Shown: positions 35,612 through 42,980 of the stretch, in pieces
Layout of the letters: each line of letters opens with the position of its first letter
Numbering within the stretch: the stretch's first letter is position 1
DNA from: Qipengyuania sp.
GTDB taxonomy: Bacteria; Pseudomonadota; Alphaproteobacteria; Sphingomonadales; Sphingomonadaceae
NCBI GenBank assembly: GCA_019745075.1
Contig: JAIETR010000018.1
Span: 1-53,750 of the forward strand
Direction: 5' to 3'
Length of the DNA: 53,750 nt
Notes under the pieces: generated by a model
Seen by the model: the letters and a program-made list of their open reading frames with translations, nothing else
Told to the model about the DNA's origin: nothing
Databases searched by the model: none
Made by a program: the position numbers and the translations under genes

Positions 35612-35830
35612 ATGGCAATGTCACACCCGCATGAGACGAGCGTATCGCCGCCTGTCTGTATCCTCCCGGCTGTGGGCCTCCTGGTCCTGGCGCTGGGCGG
35701 CTGCGTGACGGTGCAGGCGCCCGACAAGCCGATCGTGATCGAGCTCAATGTCAACATCCGCCAGGAAGTGATATACCGCCTGGCGGCCGACGCGAAGAAC
35801 ACGGTCGAAGAGAACAAGGATATATTCTGA
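35612..35830 (+). CDS. ynbE: YnbE family lipoprotein
   Basis: A 72-residue lipoprotein: signal with lipobox LALGGC (Cys about residue 30), then VTVQAPDKPIVIELNVNIRQ and EVIYRLAADAKN. The latter is the conserved short strand and helix of YnbE, thought to stack onto the C-terminal end of YdbH. It starts 12 bases after the ydbH stop and ends 5 bases before ydbL, so the three form one operon. The first residues before the hydrophobic core (MAMSHPHETSVSPP) are longer than usual; a second ATG at 35618 is possible. Confidence 0.88.
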   Translation: MAMSHPHETSVSPPVCILPAVGLLVLALGGCVTVQAPDKPIVIELNVNIRQEVIYRLAADAKNTVEENKDIF

Positions 35831-35835
35831 GGGTT

Positions 35836-36228
35836 ATGAAGATGAAAACCGCCACCAGGATCATCGCCGCTTCGCTGGCCGTCGCCGCTCTTGCGGTCGG
35901 CCTCGCGACTCCCGCCTACGCGCGCCACCCCGCCTATGCCGCCGCGCGGGCCGCGGGCCAGGTGGGCGAGAAGATCGACGGCTATCTCGGCGTGGTGAGC
36001 GGCGGCACCCCCGCGCTCCAGGCGGTGGTCAACGATATCAACATCAAGCGCCGCGCGCTCTATTCGCAGAAGGCCCAGGCCGCCAACGCCACCCTCGACG
36101 AATATGCGCTGACCGCTGGTTGCCAAGCGATCCTGGCGACGAGCCCGGGCGAGAAATATCAGGCTCCCGACGGCAGCTGGCAGACGCGCGGGGCGGGGAC
36201 TCCGCAGCGGGATGCCCGCTGCCCGTAA
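35836..36228 (+). CDS. ydbL: YdbL family (DUF1318) periplasmic protein
   Basis: A 130-residue exported protein: signal peptide MKMKTATRIIAASLAVAALA with cleavage near AYARH, then VGEKIDGYLGVVSGGTPALQ, VNDINIKRRALYSQKAQAAN and a C-terminal YQAPDGSWQTR. The DINIKR-x-x-Y segment is the DUF1318/YdbL core. It is the last gene of ydbH-ynbE-ydbL and ends 12 bases before a strong hairpin. Confidence 0.88.
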   Translation: MKMKTATRIIAASLAVAALAVGLATPAYARHPAYAAARAAGQVGEKIDGYLGVVSGGTPALQAVVNDINIKRRALYSQKAQAANATLDEYALTAGCQAILATSPGEKYQAPDGSWQTRGAGTPQRDARCP

Positions 36229-36239
36229 CGCAAAATAAA

Positions 36240-36267
36240 GGGTGACCGGGCGGCAGCCCGGTCACCC
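36240..36267. terminator. bidirectional terminator
   Basis: A perfect 12-bp stem GGGTGACCGGGC / GCCCGGTCACCC with loop GGCA. On the minus strand it is followed by TTTATTTTG, a good T-tract, so it should stop transcripts from the PRC-barrel gene as well as those leaving ydbL. Confidence 0.85.
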
Positions 36268-36283
36268 TCTCGCTCAGGCGCGA

Positions 36284-37126
36284 TCAGTCAGCGCGTTCTT
36301 CGGGTTGCCGACCGCGCTGGGCCTTGCCCGCCTCGGCCGCGCCTTCGGTCATGACCAGCCCCTCGCCCGAGCCCGCAAGGCTGGTGGCCGGCACCGCGAA
36401 ATCGCGGCCCTTGGCGCGCACCAGCACGCTTTCGACCCGGCCGCGCGAATCGCTGACGATTTGCCGCACCCGGCCGATCCGCGATCCGTCGGGCGCCAAG
36501 ATCGGCGTTCCCGGAGCTACGGCGAAAGCGCCCTCGCCGGCCGCGGCGCCGCTGCCCGCCGCGGCGAGCATGCCCGGGCCGATCGACCCGCCGCCCTGGC
36601 CGCTGGCGCTGCCGCTGCCGCTGCCGGAGCCGGAAAGCGAGCGAGCGCTGTCGGTGAGCCCGTTGGCCCGCTGGCGCGCCGTGGTGGCGGTTTCGCGTGC
36701 CCGGCCGACCGCACTGCCCGTCACCTCGCCCACCGCGTCGGTGCCGATGAGCTGGGCATCGGCCTTGCCCGAGCCGGCGGCGCGGCCGCGCGCGGAGCCG
36801 CCAGCCGAACCGGAACCGGTCGGGGTCCCGACGATCTGGCTTCCCGCCGCGTCGAGGCTGCCCTCGAGCGAACGATCCACCGCGACCGAGCCCCGGCGGC
36901 GGTCGACGCGCTGACTCCCGGCGCTGTCGGCCGAGCCACGCGCCGAGCCGCGCGTGCTCGAGCGCAGCGTTTCGGTGGGCAGGCTGGGCAGCGGGCCGGC
37001 GGCGCCGGAGAGCGTGCCGCCAAGCTGGCCGCCCAACGCCCCGCCGCCGCCCAGCAATTGCGCCTGGGCCTGCGGCGCCGCGAAGACGCCGAGCGATACC
37101 GCGGCGATGAGATATGCCTTGTTCAT
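36284..37126 (-). CDS. exported Gly/Ser/Ala-rich protein with C-terminal PRC-barrel-like domain
   Basis: A 280-residue protein: signal peptide MNKAYLIAAVSLGVFAAPQA, a long low-complexity middle rich in G, S, A and R (SGSGSGSGSASGQGGGS and similar), and a compact end domain of about 60 residues, GTPILAPDGSRIGRVRQIVS followed by DSRGRVESVLVRAKGRDFAV, which fits the PRC-barrel fold. The middle carries repeated RGSA/GSA units and could be a flexible surface or matrix region. Its promoter at 37185-37211 matches the ECF promoter shared with the S8 protease and sigma genes, so it is probably a member of that regulon. Confidence 0.8.
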   Translation of the reverse strand: MNKAYLIAAVSLGVFAAPQAQAQLLGGGGALGGQLGGTLSGAAGPLPSLPTETLRSSTRGSARGSADSAGSQRVDRRRGSVAVDRSLEGSLDAAGSQIVGTPTGSGSAGGSARGRAAGSGKADAQLIGTDAVGEVTGSAVGRARETATTARQRANGLTDSARSLSGSGSGSGSASGQGGGSIGPGMLAAAGSGAAAGEGAFAVAPGTPILAPDGSRIGRVRQIVSDSRGRVESVLVRAKGRDFAVPATSLAGSGEGLVMTEGAAEAGKAQRGRQPEERAD

Positions 37127-37184
37127 GATGCTGTCCTTTCGTTTCCGCAGGCGCCGGCCTTCATCGGCCGCCTGCTCGCAACGA

Positions 37185-37211
37185 AAACGGATGACCCGCC
37201 CGGTTTAATCC
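37185..37211 (-). promoter_or_regulatory. ECF-type promoter A: GGATTAA-N15-CGTTT
   Basis: On the minus strand GGATTAA (37211-37205) is followed after exactly 15 bases by CGTTT (37189-37185), about 60 bases upstream of the PRC-barrel gene. The same elements and spacing recur before three other genes nearby. -35 GGA-type and -10 CGTT-type boxes are the general form of ECF sigma promoters. Confidence 0.7.
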
Positions 37212-37218
37212 ACCGCGC

Positions 37219-38427
37219 TCAACGCACCCCGCAGGCGGCGCACAGCAGACCGCTGCCATAGACCGCGTCGACACCCTTCTTGCCCAGGTCGATGGCTTCG
37301 GCGTCCAGCGCGCCGCGCCAGCCCGGCCCGGCCGCCAGCGCCCGGGCGGCGCGGGCCGCGACCAGGGGGGCGGCATAGGAGGTTCCGCGCAAGGCGATCC
37401 GCTTCCCACGCGCATCGAGCCCGAAAATATCCGCGCCGGGCGCGGCGTAGTCGAGATGGAGCGCGCGGCCCGCTTCGATCAGCGCCCGGCGCTTGCCGTC
37501 GACCGCGGTGACCGCCACCACGCCGGCATAGCTGGCCGGGAAGGCGGGCGGCGCGGCGGGGCCGTCGTTGCCGACCGCGGCCACGATCACCACCCCCCTC
37601 GCGCGCGTCGCGGCGATGGCGCGCTCGAGCACGGGATTGCGCGGGCCGACCAGGCTGATGGTCACCACCTTGCTGCCCTCGCCGGCCAGCCAGCCGAGCG
37701 CGCGGGCGATGGCGAGCGCATTGCCGCCCGCCTTGTCGCCGCCATAGACATCGGCGGCGCGGATCGGCCCCGCGCCGGCGGATTGCAGCAGCGACACCAC
37801 CGCGCTGCCGTGGTCGCTGGCGAGCGGCGCGCCGCTGGCGAAACCGCGCACGGCAGCCACCGGCACCGCCCGGCCCGGCGCGCCATCGATAACGCCGACG
37901 GGCACGCTTCGGGCCGCCGGCCGCGCGCCGGGAACGCCGCCGGCGTCACCGCCAAGGGCTCCCGACTGGAAATAGAGCGAATCCGCGCTCACCACCGCAT
38001 CGGGGAGCAGACGCTGGAGCAAGGCCTGCGCCCGCGCCAGCGCCATGCCGGCGGGCGCGCGCAACCGCGTAACCGCGAGGTCGAGTCCCTCGATCCGCTC
38101 GCTGCTCAGTTGCGCGAAGCCCGCGCCTTCGGCCAGCGCGAGCGAAGCCGCGTCCAGCTCGATGACGAGAAGCTCGCCGCGCCGCGCGGGATCGCCGCGC
38201 GCATCGCGCTCGATCACCGCGCTCTCGCGCCGCACCAGCCGGTCGAGCGCGCGGACTCGTTCGCGGGCCAGCCGGGTCGCGCTTTCGGCGACATCCTCGA
38301 CCGGCCGCACCAGCGGGGGAAGAACCCTGTCGAGGCGCGGCAACGGCAGGCCGGGCAGCCCCACCTGTGCGGCGAGCGGTGCCGCGATTACGGCCACAAG
38401 CGCGCAAAGGAGGGGAATTGTCCGCAT
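37219..38427 (-). CDS. exported S8 (subtilisin-like) serine peptidase
   Basis: A 402-residue protein with signal peptide MRTIPLLCALVAVIAAPLAA. Residues about 40-150 look like an inhibitory propeptide region. The catalytic domain has Asp181 (PVGVIDGAPG), His206 (SDHGSAVVSLL), oxyanion Asn287 (VAAVGNDGPAAPP) and Ser350 (LRGTSYAAPLVAA). The domain is compact, about 230 residues, ending CAACGVR. It is divergent from the ECF sigma gene, sharing interleaved promoters of one type. An extracytoplasmic protease controlled with its sigma/anti-sigma pair could act in a cell-envelope stress response or cleave a regulator; that is inference. Confidence 0.88.
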   Translation of the reverse strand: MRTIPLLCALVAVIAAPLAAQVGLPGLPLPRLDRVLPPLVRPVEDVAESATRLARERVRALDRLVRRESAVIERDARGDPARRGELLVIELDAASLALAEGAGFAQLSSERIEGLDLAVTRLRAPAGMALARAQALLQRLLPDAVVSADSLYFQSGALGGDAGGVPGARPAARSVPVGVIDGAPGRAVPVAAVRGFASGAPLASDHGSAVVSLLQSAGAGPIRAADVYGGDKAGGNALAIARALGWLAGEGSKVVTISLVGPRNPVLERAIAATRARGVVIVAAVGNDGPAAPPAFPASYAGVVAVTAVDGKRRALIEAGRALHLDYAAPGADIFGLDARGKRIALRGTSYAAPLVAARAARALAAGPGWRGALDAEAIDLGKKGVDAVYGSGLLCAACGVR

Positions 38428-38462
38428 CGACCGTGGTCCTTCGCCGGAAACGCATTAAGCAT

Positions 38463-38489
38463 GGATGAAACGGGTCGCATCGTTCGTTT
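38463..38489 (+). promoter_or_regulatory. ECF-type promoter for the sigma gene: GGATGAA-N15-CGTTT
   Basis: GGATGAA (38463-38469), 15 bases, CGTTT (38485-38489), about 45 bases before the sigma gene. It differs from the other three copies by one base in the first box. It overlaps the minus-strand copy for the S8 protease so that each -10 element covers the other's -35. The sigma gene is therefore likely autoregulated. Confidence 0.6.
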
Positions 38490-38494
38490 AATCC
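38468..38494 (-). promoter_or_regulatory. ECF-type promoter B for the S8 protease: GGATTAA-N15-CGTTT
   Basis: On the minus strand GGATTAA (38494-38488), 15 bases, CGTTT (38472-38468), about 40 bases before the protease ATG. It is interleaved with the plus-strand promoter of the sigma gene; together they form an imperfect palindrome of 32 bases. Confidence 0.7.
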
Positions 38495-38533
38495 CCGAAG
38501 GCAGAACCGCTGACCATAACGTTCGAGCAGGAA

Positions 38534-38998
38534 TTGTCGGCCATGCTGCCCCGGTTGCGAAGGTTCGCGATCGGGCTGTGCGGCAATCCCGCCGACGGTG
38601 ACGATCTCTGCCAGACGAGCCTCGAGCGGGCGCTCGCCAACCGCGACAAGTGGCGGGCGGGCACCCGGCTCGACAGTTGGATGTATCGGATCATGCGCAA
38701 TCTCTGGATCGATCAGGGCCGGGCCAGCGCCCGCCGCCGCGAAACCTTCGTCGAGGAGGATGCGGGCTTCGCCGTCGGCGGCGAGGGCGCTCAGGAAGCC
38801 GCGGTCGAGCTCTCGATGGTCGATCGCGCGATGCAGGCGCTGCCCGCCGAACAGCGCGAGGCGGTGCTGCTCGTGATGGTCGAGGGCTATGCCTACAGGG
38901 AAGCGGCCGAGATCGCCGGCTGCCCGGTGGGCACGCTCAATTCGCGGCTCGTTCGGGGGCGTGAAGCGTTGTTGGCGATACTGGGAGAATCGGCGTGA
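38534..38998 (+). CDS. ECF RNA polymerase sigma factor
   Basis: A protein of about 154 residues. Region 2: LPRLRRFAIGLCGNPADGDD, LCQTSLERALANRDKW and SWMYRIMRNLWIDQGRASAR. Region 4: MQALPAEQREAVLLVMVEGY then AYREAAEIAGCPVGTLNSRL. It lacks region 3, as ECF factors do. The start is uncertain: TTG 38534 (MSAMLPRL), ATG 38543, or a non-ATG codon upstream, since TFEQEL before the TTG reads like protein. It overlaps the anti-sigma gene (GTGA). The four GGATTAA-N15-CGTTT promoters around it point to its regulon. Confidence 0.9.
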   Translation: MSAMLPRLRRFAIGLCGNPADGDDLCQTSLERALANRDKWRAGTRLDSWMYRIMRNLWIDQGRASARRRETFVEEDAGFAVGGEGAQEAAVELSMVDRAMQALPAEQREAVLLVMVEGYAYREAAEIAGCPVGTLNSRLVRGREALLAILGESA

Positions 38999-39702
38999 CC
39001 GTCAGCCGCGACGAATTGGCCGCTTTCGCCGATGGCGAGCTGACGGGGCCGCGCGCGCGCGAGGTCGAAGCCGCGCTCGCCGCCGACCCCTCGCTGATGC
39101 GCGACCTCGAACGCCACCGTGCGCTCAAGGCGCAGCTTTCGGCCCATTTCGACCCGATCGTCGACGAACCGGTTCCCGACGCTCTGGCCGCGTTGTTGCG
39201 GAGCGCGGGGGATGGACCAGCGTCCAATGTCGTCGGCTTTGCCGAGGCGCGCGAGCGGATCGCGGAGAAACGCCGCCTGCCGCGATGGAGCTGGGTCGCG
39301 GGCCCCGCCCTCGCCGCCTCTCTGGCGCTCGTGGTGCTGGTGCCGCGCGGCGGGGACGAGAACGAGGGCTATGCCGATGCCCGGCTCGCCGGCCTGCTCG
39401 ACCAGCGCCTCGTCGTGGAGCAGAGGCCGGGCGACGCCACCCGCGTGCTGCTCAGCTTCCGCGACCGCGCAGGGGTCTATTGCCGGGCCTTCAGCGGGCG
39501 CGGTGGCGGCGGCATCGCCTGCCGCGACGATGCGGGCTGGAAGCTGGAGGCGACGGGCGAGGGTGCGGCCGGCTCCCGGAGCGAGTACCGTATGGCCGGC
39601 GCGGACGACGCGGCGATTCTGGCCCGCGCGCAGGCCCTGGCCGAGGGCGGAGCGCTCGACGGCGAGCAGGAAACGGCGGCGCGGGCGCGGGGCTGGCGCT
39701 GA
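38995..39702 (+). CDS. anti-sigma factor (membrane-anchored)
   Basis: A 235-residue protein from a GTG that overlaps the sigma stop. The N-terminal 70 residues, MTVSRDELAAFADGELTGPR and then EVEAALAADPSLMRDLERHR, form the anti-sigma head of the ChrR/RsiW kind but lack the zinc-binding His-x3-Cys-x2-Cys motif. One membrane helix follows (WVAGPALAASLALVVLVP, about 100-117), then a periplasmic domain with one Cys pair (YCRAFSGRGGGGIACRDDAG) that could form a disulphide and sense redox state. Its task would be to hold the sigma factor at the membrane until an envelope signal arrives. Confidence 0.85.
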   Translation: MTVSRDELAAFADGELTGPRAREVEAALAADPSLMRDLERHRALKAQLSAHFDPIVDEPVPDALAALLRSAGDGPASNVVGFAEARERIAEKRRLPRWSWVAGPALAASLALVVLVPRGGDENEGYADARLAGLLDQRLVVEQRPGDATRVLLSFRDRAGVYCRAFSGRGGGGIACRDDAGWKLEATGEGAAGSRSEYRMAGADDAAILARAQALAEGGALDGEQETAARARGWR

Positions 39703-39753
39703 GCCGCCGCTGCCGTGGGCGCACTCGATACATTCACCCGATGCACAAAAATG

Positions 39754-39784
39754 AAGGACCGGAAGCGCGTGGCTTCCGGTCCTT
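39754..39784. terminator. terminator hairpin between anti-sigma gene and small exported gene
   Basis: A perfect 13-bp stem AAGGACCGGAAGC / GCTTCCGGTCCTT with a 5-base loop. On the minus strand it is followed by CATTTTTG, a T-tract. A second stem GGTCCCGCTGC / GCAGCGGGACC lies at 39793-39835. Together they separate two convergent units. Confidence 0.8.
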
Positions 39785-39850
39785 CCGGGAACGGTCCCGC
39801 TGCGTTCGGGGGCGGGAGGGTCGTGCAGCGGGACCGGGGAGGGGGTCAGC

Positions 39851-40189
39851 TCACCGGACGACGTAGCCCTGGCGATAGCCCTTTTTGGCCATGTCCTCGA
39901 TGTAATCGACGCGCTCGTCCTTCAGTTCGCGAGCATATTCTTCCCACGCATCGCGGCGGTCCTCGACATCGGAAGCGCCGCGCAGATCGCTGTGAAGCTC
40001 CTTCTGCGCCTCGTTCACATTGCCGCGATAGTCGAACCAGCGGCTGTTCTCGATGCCGGCGATGGGGGCGGAGAGGATCAGCTTCTCCTCCTCGCGGGCC
40101 ATTTGCTCTTCGTAAAGAATCGGGACCGCGGCACTGGCCGCCCCCGCCATTGCGAACGCGGCGAGCGGGCCGAGGATCGTCGTCTTCAT
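39851..40189 (-). CDS. small exported protein of unknown function (ECF regulon candidate)
   Basis: A 112-residue protein: signal peptide MKTTILGPLAAFAMAGAASA and then a highly charged helical mature part (YEEQMAREEEKLILSAPIAG, ELHSDLRGASDVEDRRDAWE, YARELKDERVDYIEDMAKK). A short Trp/Tyr patch, SRWFDYRGNVNEAQ, lies in the centre. I do not recognise it. The ATG at 40189 gives a proper signal; the frame upstream does not. A GGATTAA-N15-CGTTT promoter stands 50 bases before it, placing it with the S8 protease and PRC-barrel protein. Confidence 0.75.
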   Translation of the reverse strand: MKTTILGPLAAFAMAGAASAAVPILYEEQMAREEEKLILSAPIAGIENSRWFDYRGNVNEAQKELHSDLRGASDVEDRRDAWEEYARELKDERVDYIEDMAKKGYRQGYVVR

Positions 40190-40237
40190 GTGGATACTCC
40201 CTGAGATGCCGACCGGTTTTCGGTCCGCTCGATGTGC

Positions 40238-40264
40238 AAACGAACCATGTGCGGCGCTTAATCC
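40238..40264 (-). promoter_or_regulatory. ECF-type promoter C: GGATTAA-N15-CGTTT
   Basis: On the minus strand GGATTAA (40264-40258), 15 bases, CGTTT (40242-40238), about 50 bases before the small exported gene. The boxes and spacing are identical to copies A and B while the spacer sequences differ, which argues for selection on the boxes. Confidence 0.7.
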
Positions 40265-40437
40265 CCGCTTCGGCAATTATTCTTCGGCGGCTATTCTTCG
40301 GCGGCGCCCGCGATCGTGGTGAGGCAAGGAAGGCGAACAGGGCGCCGGTTGACTCACCCCCACCCCCCGCCTAAGGGGGCGGCGCCCTCGGCGGGCACCT
40401 CTAGCGCGTGCCGCGTGTTCCAATTTCGGAGGCTGGC

Positions 40438-40758
40438 ATGAGCGACGAGACGCCCGCACGGGAACCCATCGGCGAGGATGCGCGAATCGACGCGCTCGAG
40501 GAGCGGCTCAGGGCCGCGCGCGAGCGGGAAGAGCAGCGCATCAGGCCCAAGGTCAAAGGCGCCGACGCGAACTATCGCAGCGGCAACCGGGCCCTGGCGG
40601 ATCTGCTCGGCGGGGTTCTCGGCGGCCTGGTGCTCGGCTGGCTGTTCGACTGGCTGGCCGGGACCTTGCCCTGGGGACTGTTGGTCGGACTCGCCCTCGG
40701 GATCGTGGTCGCCTTCAGGAACATCATCCGCTCTGCGAACCAGCGGCCGGACCCGTAG
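40438..40758 (+). CDS. atpI: AtpI, F0F1 ATP synthase-associated membrane protein
   Basis: A 106-residue protein: charged N-terminal helix (DALEERLRAAREREEQRIRP), then YRSGNRALADLLGGVLGGLV and a second membrane helix PWGLLVGLALGIVVAFRNII. This is the alphaproteobacterial AtpI form, thought to help assembly of the c-ring. It heads the F0 operon; ATG 40438 is chosen since the 10 residues upstream have no match. It is followed by atpB after 51 bases. Confidence 0.9.
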   Translation: MSDETPAREPIGEDARIDALEERLRAAREREEQRIRPKVKGADANYRSGNRALADLLGGVLGGLVLGWLFDWLAGTLPWGLLVGLALGIVVAFRNIIRSANQRPDP

Positions 40759-40809
40759 CGCGAACCTTCGCGCCTCCGGACCTCGCTTTAGGATCAGGAT
40801 TTTTCGAAC

Positions 40810-41595
40810 GTGGCCACCGAAGCCAAGGTCGACCCGATGGACCAGTTCACGATCGAGCCGCTGGCCGGCACGGCGAACTGGGAAATCGCGGGCTACAACA
40901 TCGCCTTCACCAATTCCGCGCTGTGGATGCTGATCACCACCGTGGTGCTCACGCTGTTCGTCGCCGGCGGCCTCAAGCGCCAGCTGGTGCCGGGCCGCTG
41001 GCAGATGACGGTGGAGAGCTTCACCGGCTTCATCGACGACATGCTGGCGGCGAACATCGGCAAGGCCGGGCGCAAATATGTGCCCTATGTCTTCAGCTTG
41101 TTCATGTTCATCCTGTTCGCGAACCTGCTCGGGCTGCTGCCGCTGGGGCTTGTGGGCGTCCACCCTTTCACCTTCACCAGCCATTTCACCGTCACCGGCG
41201 TGCTCGCGATCATGAGCTTCGCGATCGTGCTCGTGGTTGGGTTCTGGAGGCACGGGCTGCATTTCTTCAGCCTGTTCGTGCCGCATGGCACACCGCTGCC
41301 CATGATACCGTTGATCGCCTTCATCGAGTTTTTCTCCTTCATGATCCGTCCGTTCAGCCTTGGCTTGCGACTGTTCGTGGCGATGATGGCTGGGCATGTG
41401 CTGCTGGAAATCCTGTCGAGCTTTGTCATTGACAGCGGCAATGCCGGCCTCGGATGGGGCCTGGTCATCGGCTTGCCCAGCCTCCTGCTGATGATCGCCA
41501 TCGGCGCGCTCGAGCTGCTGGTGGCCGGCATCCAGGCCTATGTCTTCGCGCTGTTGACCTCGCTGTACATCAACGACGCCGAGAATTTGCATTAA
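40810..41595 (+). CDS. atpB: F0F1 ATP synthase subunit a
   Basis: A 261-residue integral membrane protein with five to six helices. FIDDMLAANIGKAGRKYVPY, VFSLFMFILFANLLGLLPLG, FIEFFSFMIRPFSLGLRLFV with the essential proton-path Arg, and ELLVAGIQAYVFALLTSLYI are all present. It forms the half-channels for proton flow against the c-ring. It starts at GTG 40810; no stronger ATG is placed well for the family N-terminus. Confidence 0.96.
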   Translation: MATEAKVDPMDQFTIEPLAGTANWEIAGYNIAFTNSALWMLITTVVLTLFVAGGLKRQLVPGRWQMTVESFTGFIDDMLAANIGKAGRKYVPYVFSLFMFILFANLLGLLPLGLVGVHPFTFTSHFTVTGVLAIMSFAIVLVVGFWRHGLHFFSLFVPHGTPLPMIPLIAFIEFFSFMIRPFSLGLRLFVAMMAGHVLLEILSSFVIDSGNAGLGWGLVIGLPSLLLMIAIGALELLVAGIQAYVFALLTSLYINDAENLH

Positions 41596-41635
41596 GTTTC
41601 TCTCTCAACATATGAGTTTTCAAGGAGTTTTTGAT

Positions 41636-41863
41636 ATGGATATGGAAGCCGCAAAGCTCATCGGTGCCGGTCTCGCCGCGATCGGCGCCGGCATGGCCGC
41701 GATCGGCGTGGGCAATGTCTTCGGCTCGTTCCTGGAGAGCGCGCTGCGCAACCCCGGCGCCGCCGACAGCCAGCAGGGTCGCCTCTTCATCGGTTTCGCC
41801 GCCGCCGAGCTGCTCGGCCTGCTGGCGTTCCTGGTGGCGGTCATCCTGATCTTCGTCGCCTAA
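41636..41863 (+). CDS. atpE: F0F1 ATP synthase subunit c
   Basis: A 75-residue hairpin of two membrane helices: AAKLIGAGLAAIGAGMAAIG, the polar loop ALRNPGA, then FIGFAAAELLGLLAFLVAVI with the proton-binding Glu in AAAELLG. The GxGxG-like small-residue pattern packs the rotor ring. AAGGAG lies 8 bases before ATG 41636; an earlier in-frame ATG (41612) has no good ribosome-binding site. Confidence 0.96.
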   Translation: MDMEAAKLIGAGLAAIGAGMAAIGVGNVFGSFLESALRNPGAADSQQGRLFIGFAAAELLGLLAFLVAVILIFVA

Positions 41864-41923
41864 GACCACTTGGGTGCCGGCCGCGGCTTCCGCCCGGCCG
41901 GCGTTCGAAAGAACGAGCGCGCG

Positions 41924-42418
41924 ATGCCACAGATTGCCCAGCTTGCCGAGACCTATGCCAGCCAGATCTTCTGGCTGCTGATCTTCTTCGGCTTCACCTT
42001 CTTCGTCATCGGCCGGGGCATGGTGCCCAGGGTCCTGGCGACAGTCGAGGCGCGCGATACGCAAATCGCCGCCGACCTCGCCGCAGCGCAGGCCGCGCGC
42101 GACGAGGCCGACCGGCAGGAAGAGGCGTGGCGGGTGCGCGAGAACGAAAACCGCGCGAAAGCCCAGGCGGTGATCGCCAGGGGCAAGGCCGATGCCGCGA
42201 AGAAGACCGAGCAGCGGCTCGCAAGGGCGCAGACCAGGATCGACACCAGGCTGGCAGAGGCCGAAACCCGCATCGCCACTTCGCGCGACGCGGCGATGGG
42301 CGAGATCGAGGCGGTCGCCGCCGAAGCCGCGCAGGACATCGTCCAGCGCCTGGCCGGGGTGAAGGTGGCCAAGCCGGCCGCTTCCAAGGCGGTCAAGGAG
42401 GTGCTCGCCCATGGCTAA
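41924..42418 (+). CDS. atpF': F0F1 ATP synthase subunit b'
   Basis: A 164-residue protein: N-terminal MPQIAQLAETYASQIFWLLI leading into a single membrane helix, then MVPRVLATVEARDTQIAADL and a long charged coiled coil (AAQAARDEADRQEEAWRVRE). This is the b' (AtpX) half of the peripheral stalk found in alphaproteobacteria and chloroplast-type enzymes. It overlaps atpF by 8 bases, giving equal dosage of the two stalk proteins. Confidence 0.92.
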   Translation: MPQIAQLAETYASQIFWLLIFFGFTFFVIGRGMVPRVLATVEARDTQIAADLAAAQAARDEADRQEEAWRVRENENRAKAQAVIARGKADAAKKTEQRLARAQTRIDTRLAEAETRIATSRDAAMGEIEAVAAEAAQDIVQRLAGVKVAKPAASKAVKEVLAHG

Positions 42419-42974
42419 TCGGCTCCCCGAGGTCATCGCCACCAGCGAGGCCCAGACCGAAGTGGCGACCGAGCACGGTCCCGTCCATGCGGAGCCCGAG
42501 CTGTTCGGCATGGCGCCGTTCCAGATCGTCGCGCTGGCGATGCTGGTGCTGGTGCTGATCATGCTGTGGAAGCGCGTCCCGGGCATGGTCACCCGCGGCA
42601 TCGACGGCAAGATCGCCGCGATCCGCCAACACCTCGACGAGGCCAGGGCGCTGCGCGCCGAGGCGGAGGCTCTGCGTGCCGAATATGCCGCCAGGATCGC
42701 CGGCGCCGAGAAAGACACCGAGGCGATGCTGGCCAACGCCCGGACCGAGGCCGACGACATCCTCGCCAAGGCCGAGGCCGACGGCAAGGCGATGGTCGCG
42801 CGCCGCGAGCGCATGGCGACCGACAAGATCGCCGCCGCCGAGCGCGAGGCCATCGAGAGCGTGCGCAACCGCGCCGTCACCGCCGCCACCGCCGCCAGCC
42901 GCAGGCTCATCGCCGAGAAGCATGGCGAGGACGCCGACCGCGCGCTCGCCGACAAGGTTATCGCGGGGCTTTAG
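42411..42974 (+). CDS. atpF: F0F1 ATP synthase subunit b
   Basis: A 187-residue protein: a short soluble head, membrane helix FQIVALAMLVLVLIMLWKRV, then KIAAIRQHLDEARALRAEAE and a coiled coil rich in Ala, Glu and Arg to the end. It is the b partner of b' in the peripheral stalk. It closes the F0 operon; the F1 genes are not in the window, as expected for the split alphaproteobacterial layout. Its stop is 7 bases from the end of the convergent gloB. Confidence 0.93.
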   Translation: MANRLPEVIATSEAQTEVATEHGPVHAEPELFGMAPFQIVALAMLVLVLIMLWKRVPGMVTRGIDGKIAAIRQHLDEARALRAEAEALRAEYAARIAGAEKDTEAMLANARTEADDILAKAEADGKAMVARRERMATDKIAAAEREAIESVRNRAVTAATAASRRLIAEKHGEDADRALADKVIAGL

Positions 42975-42980
42975 GCCAAC

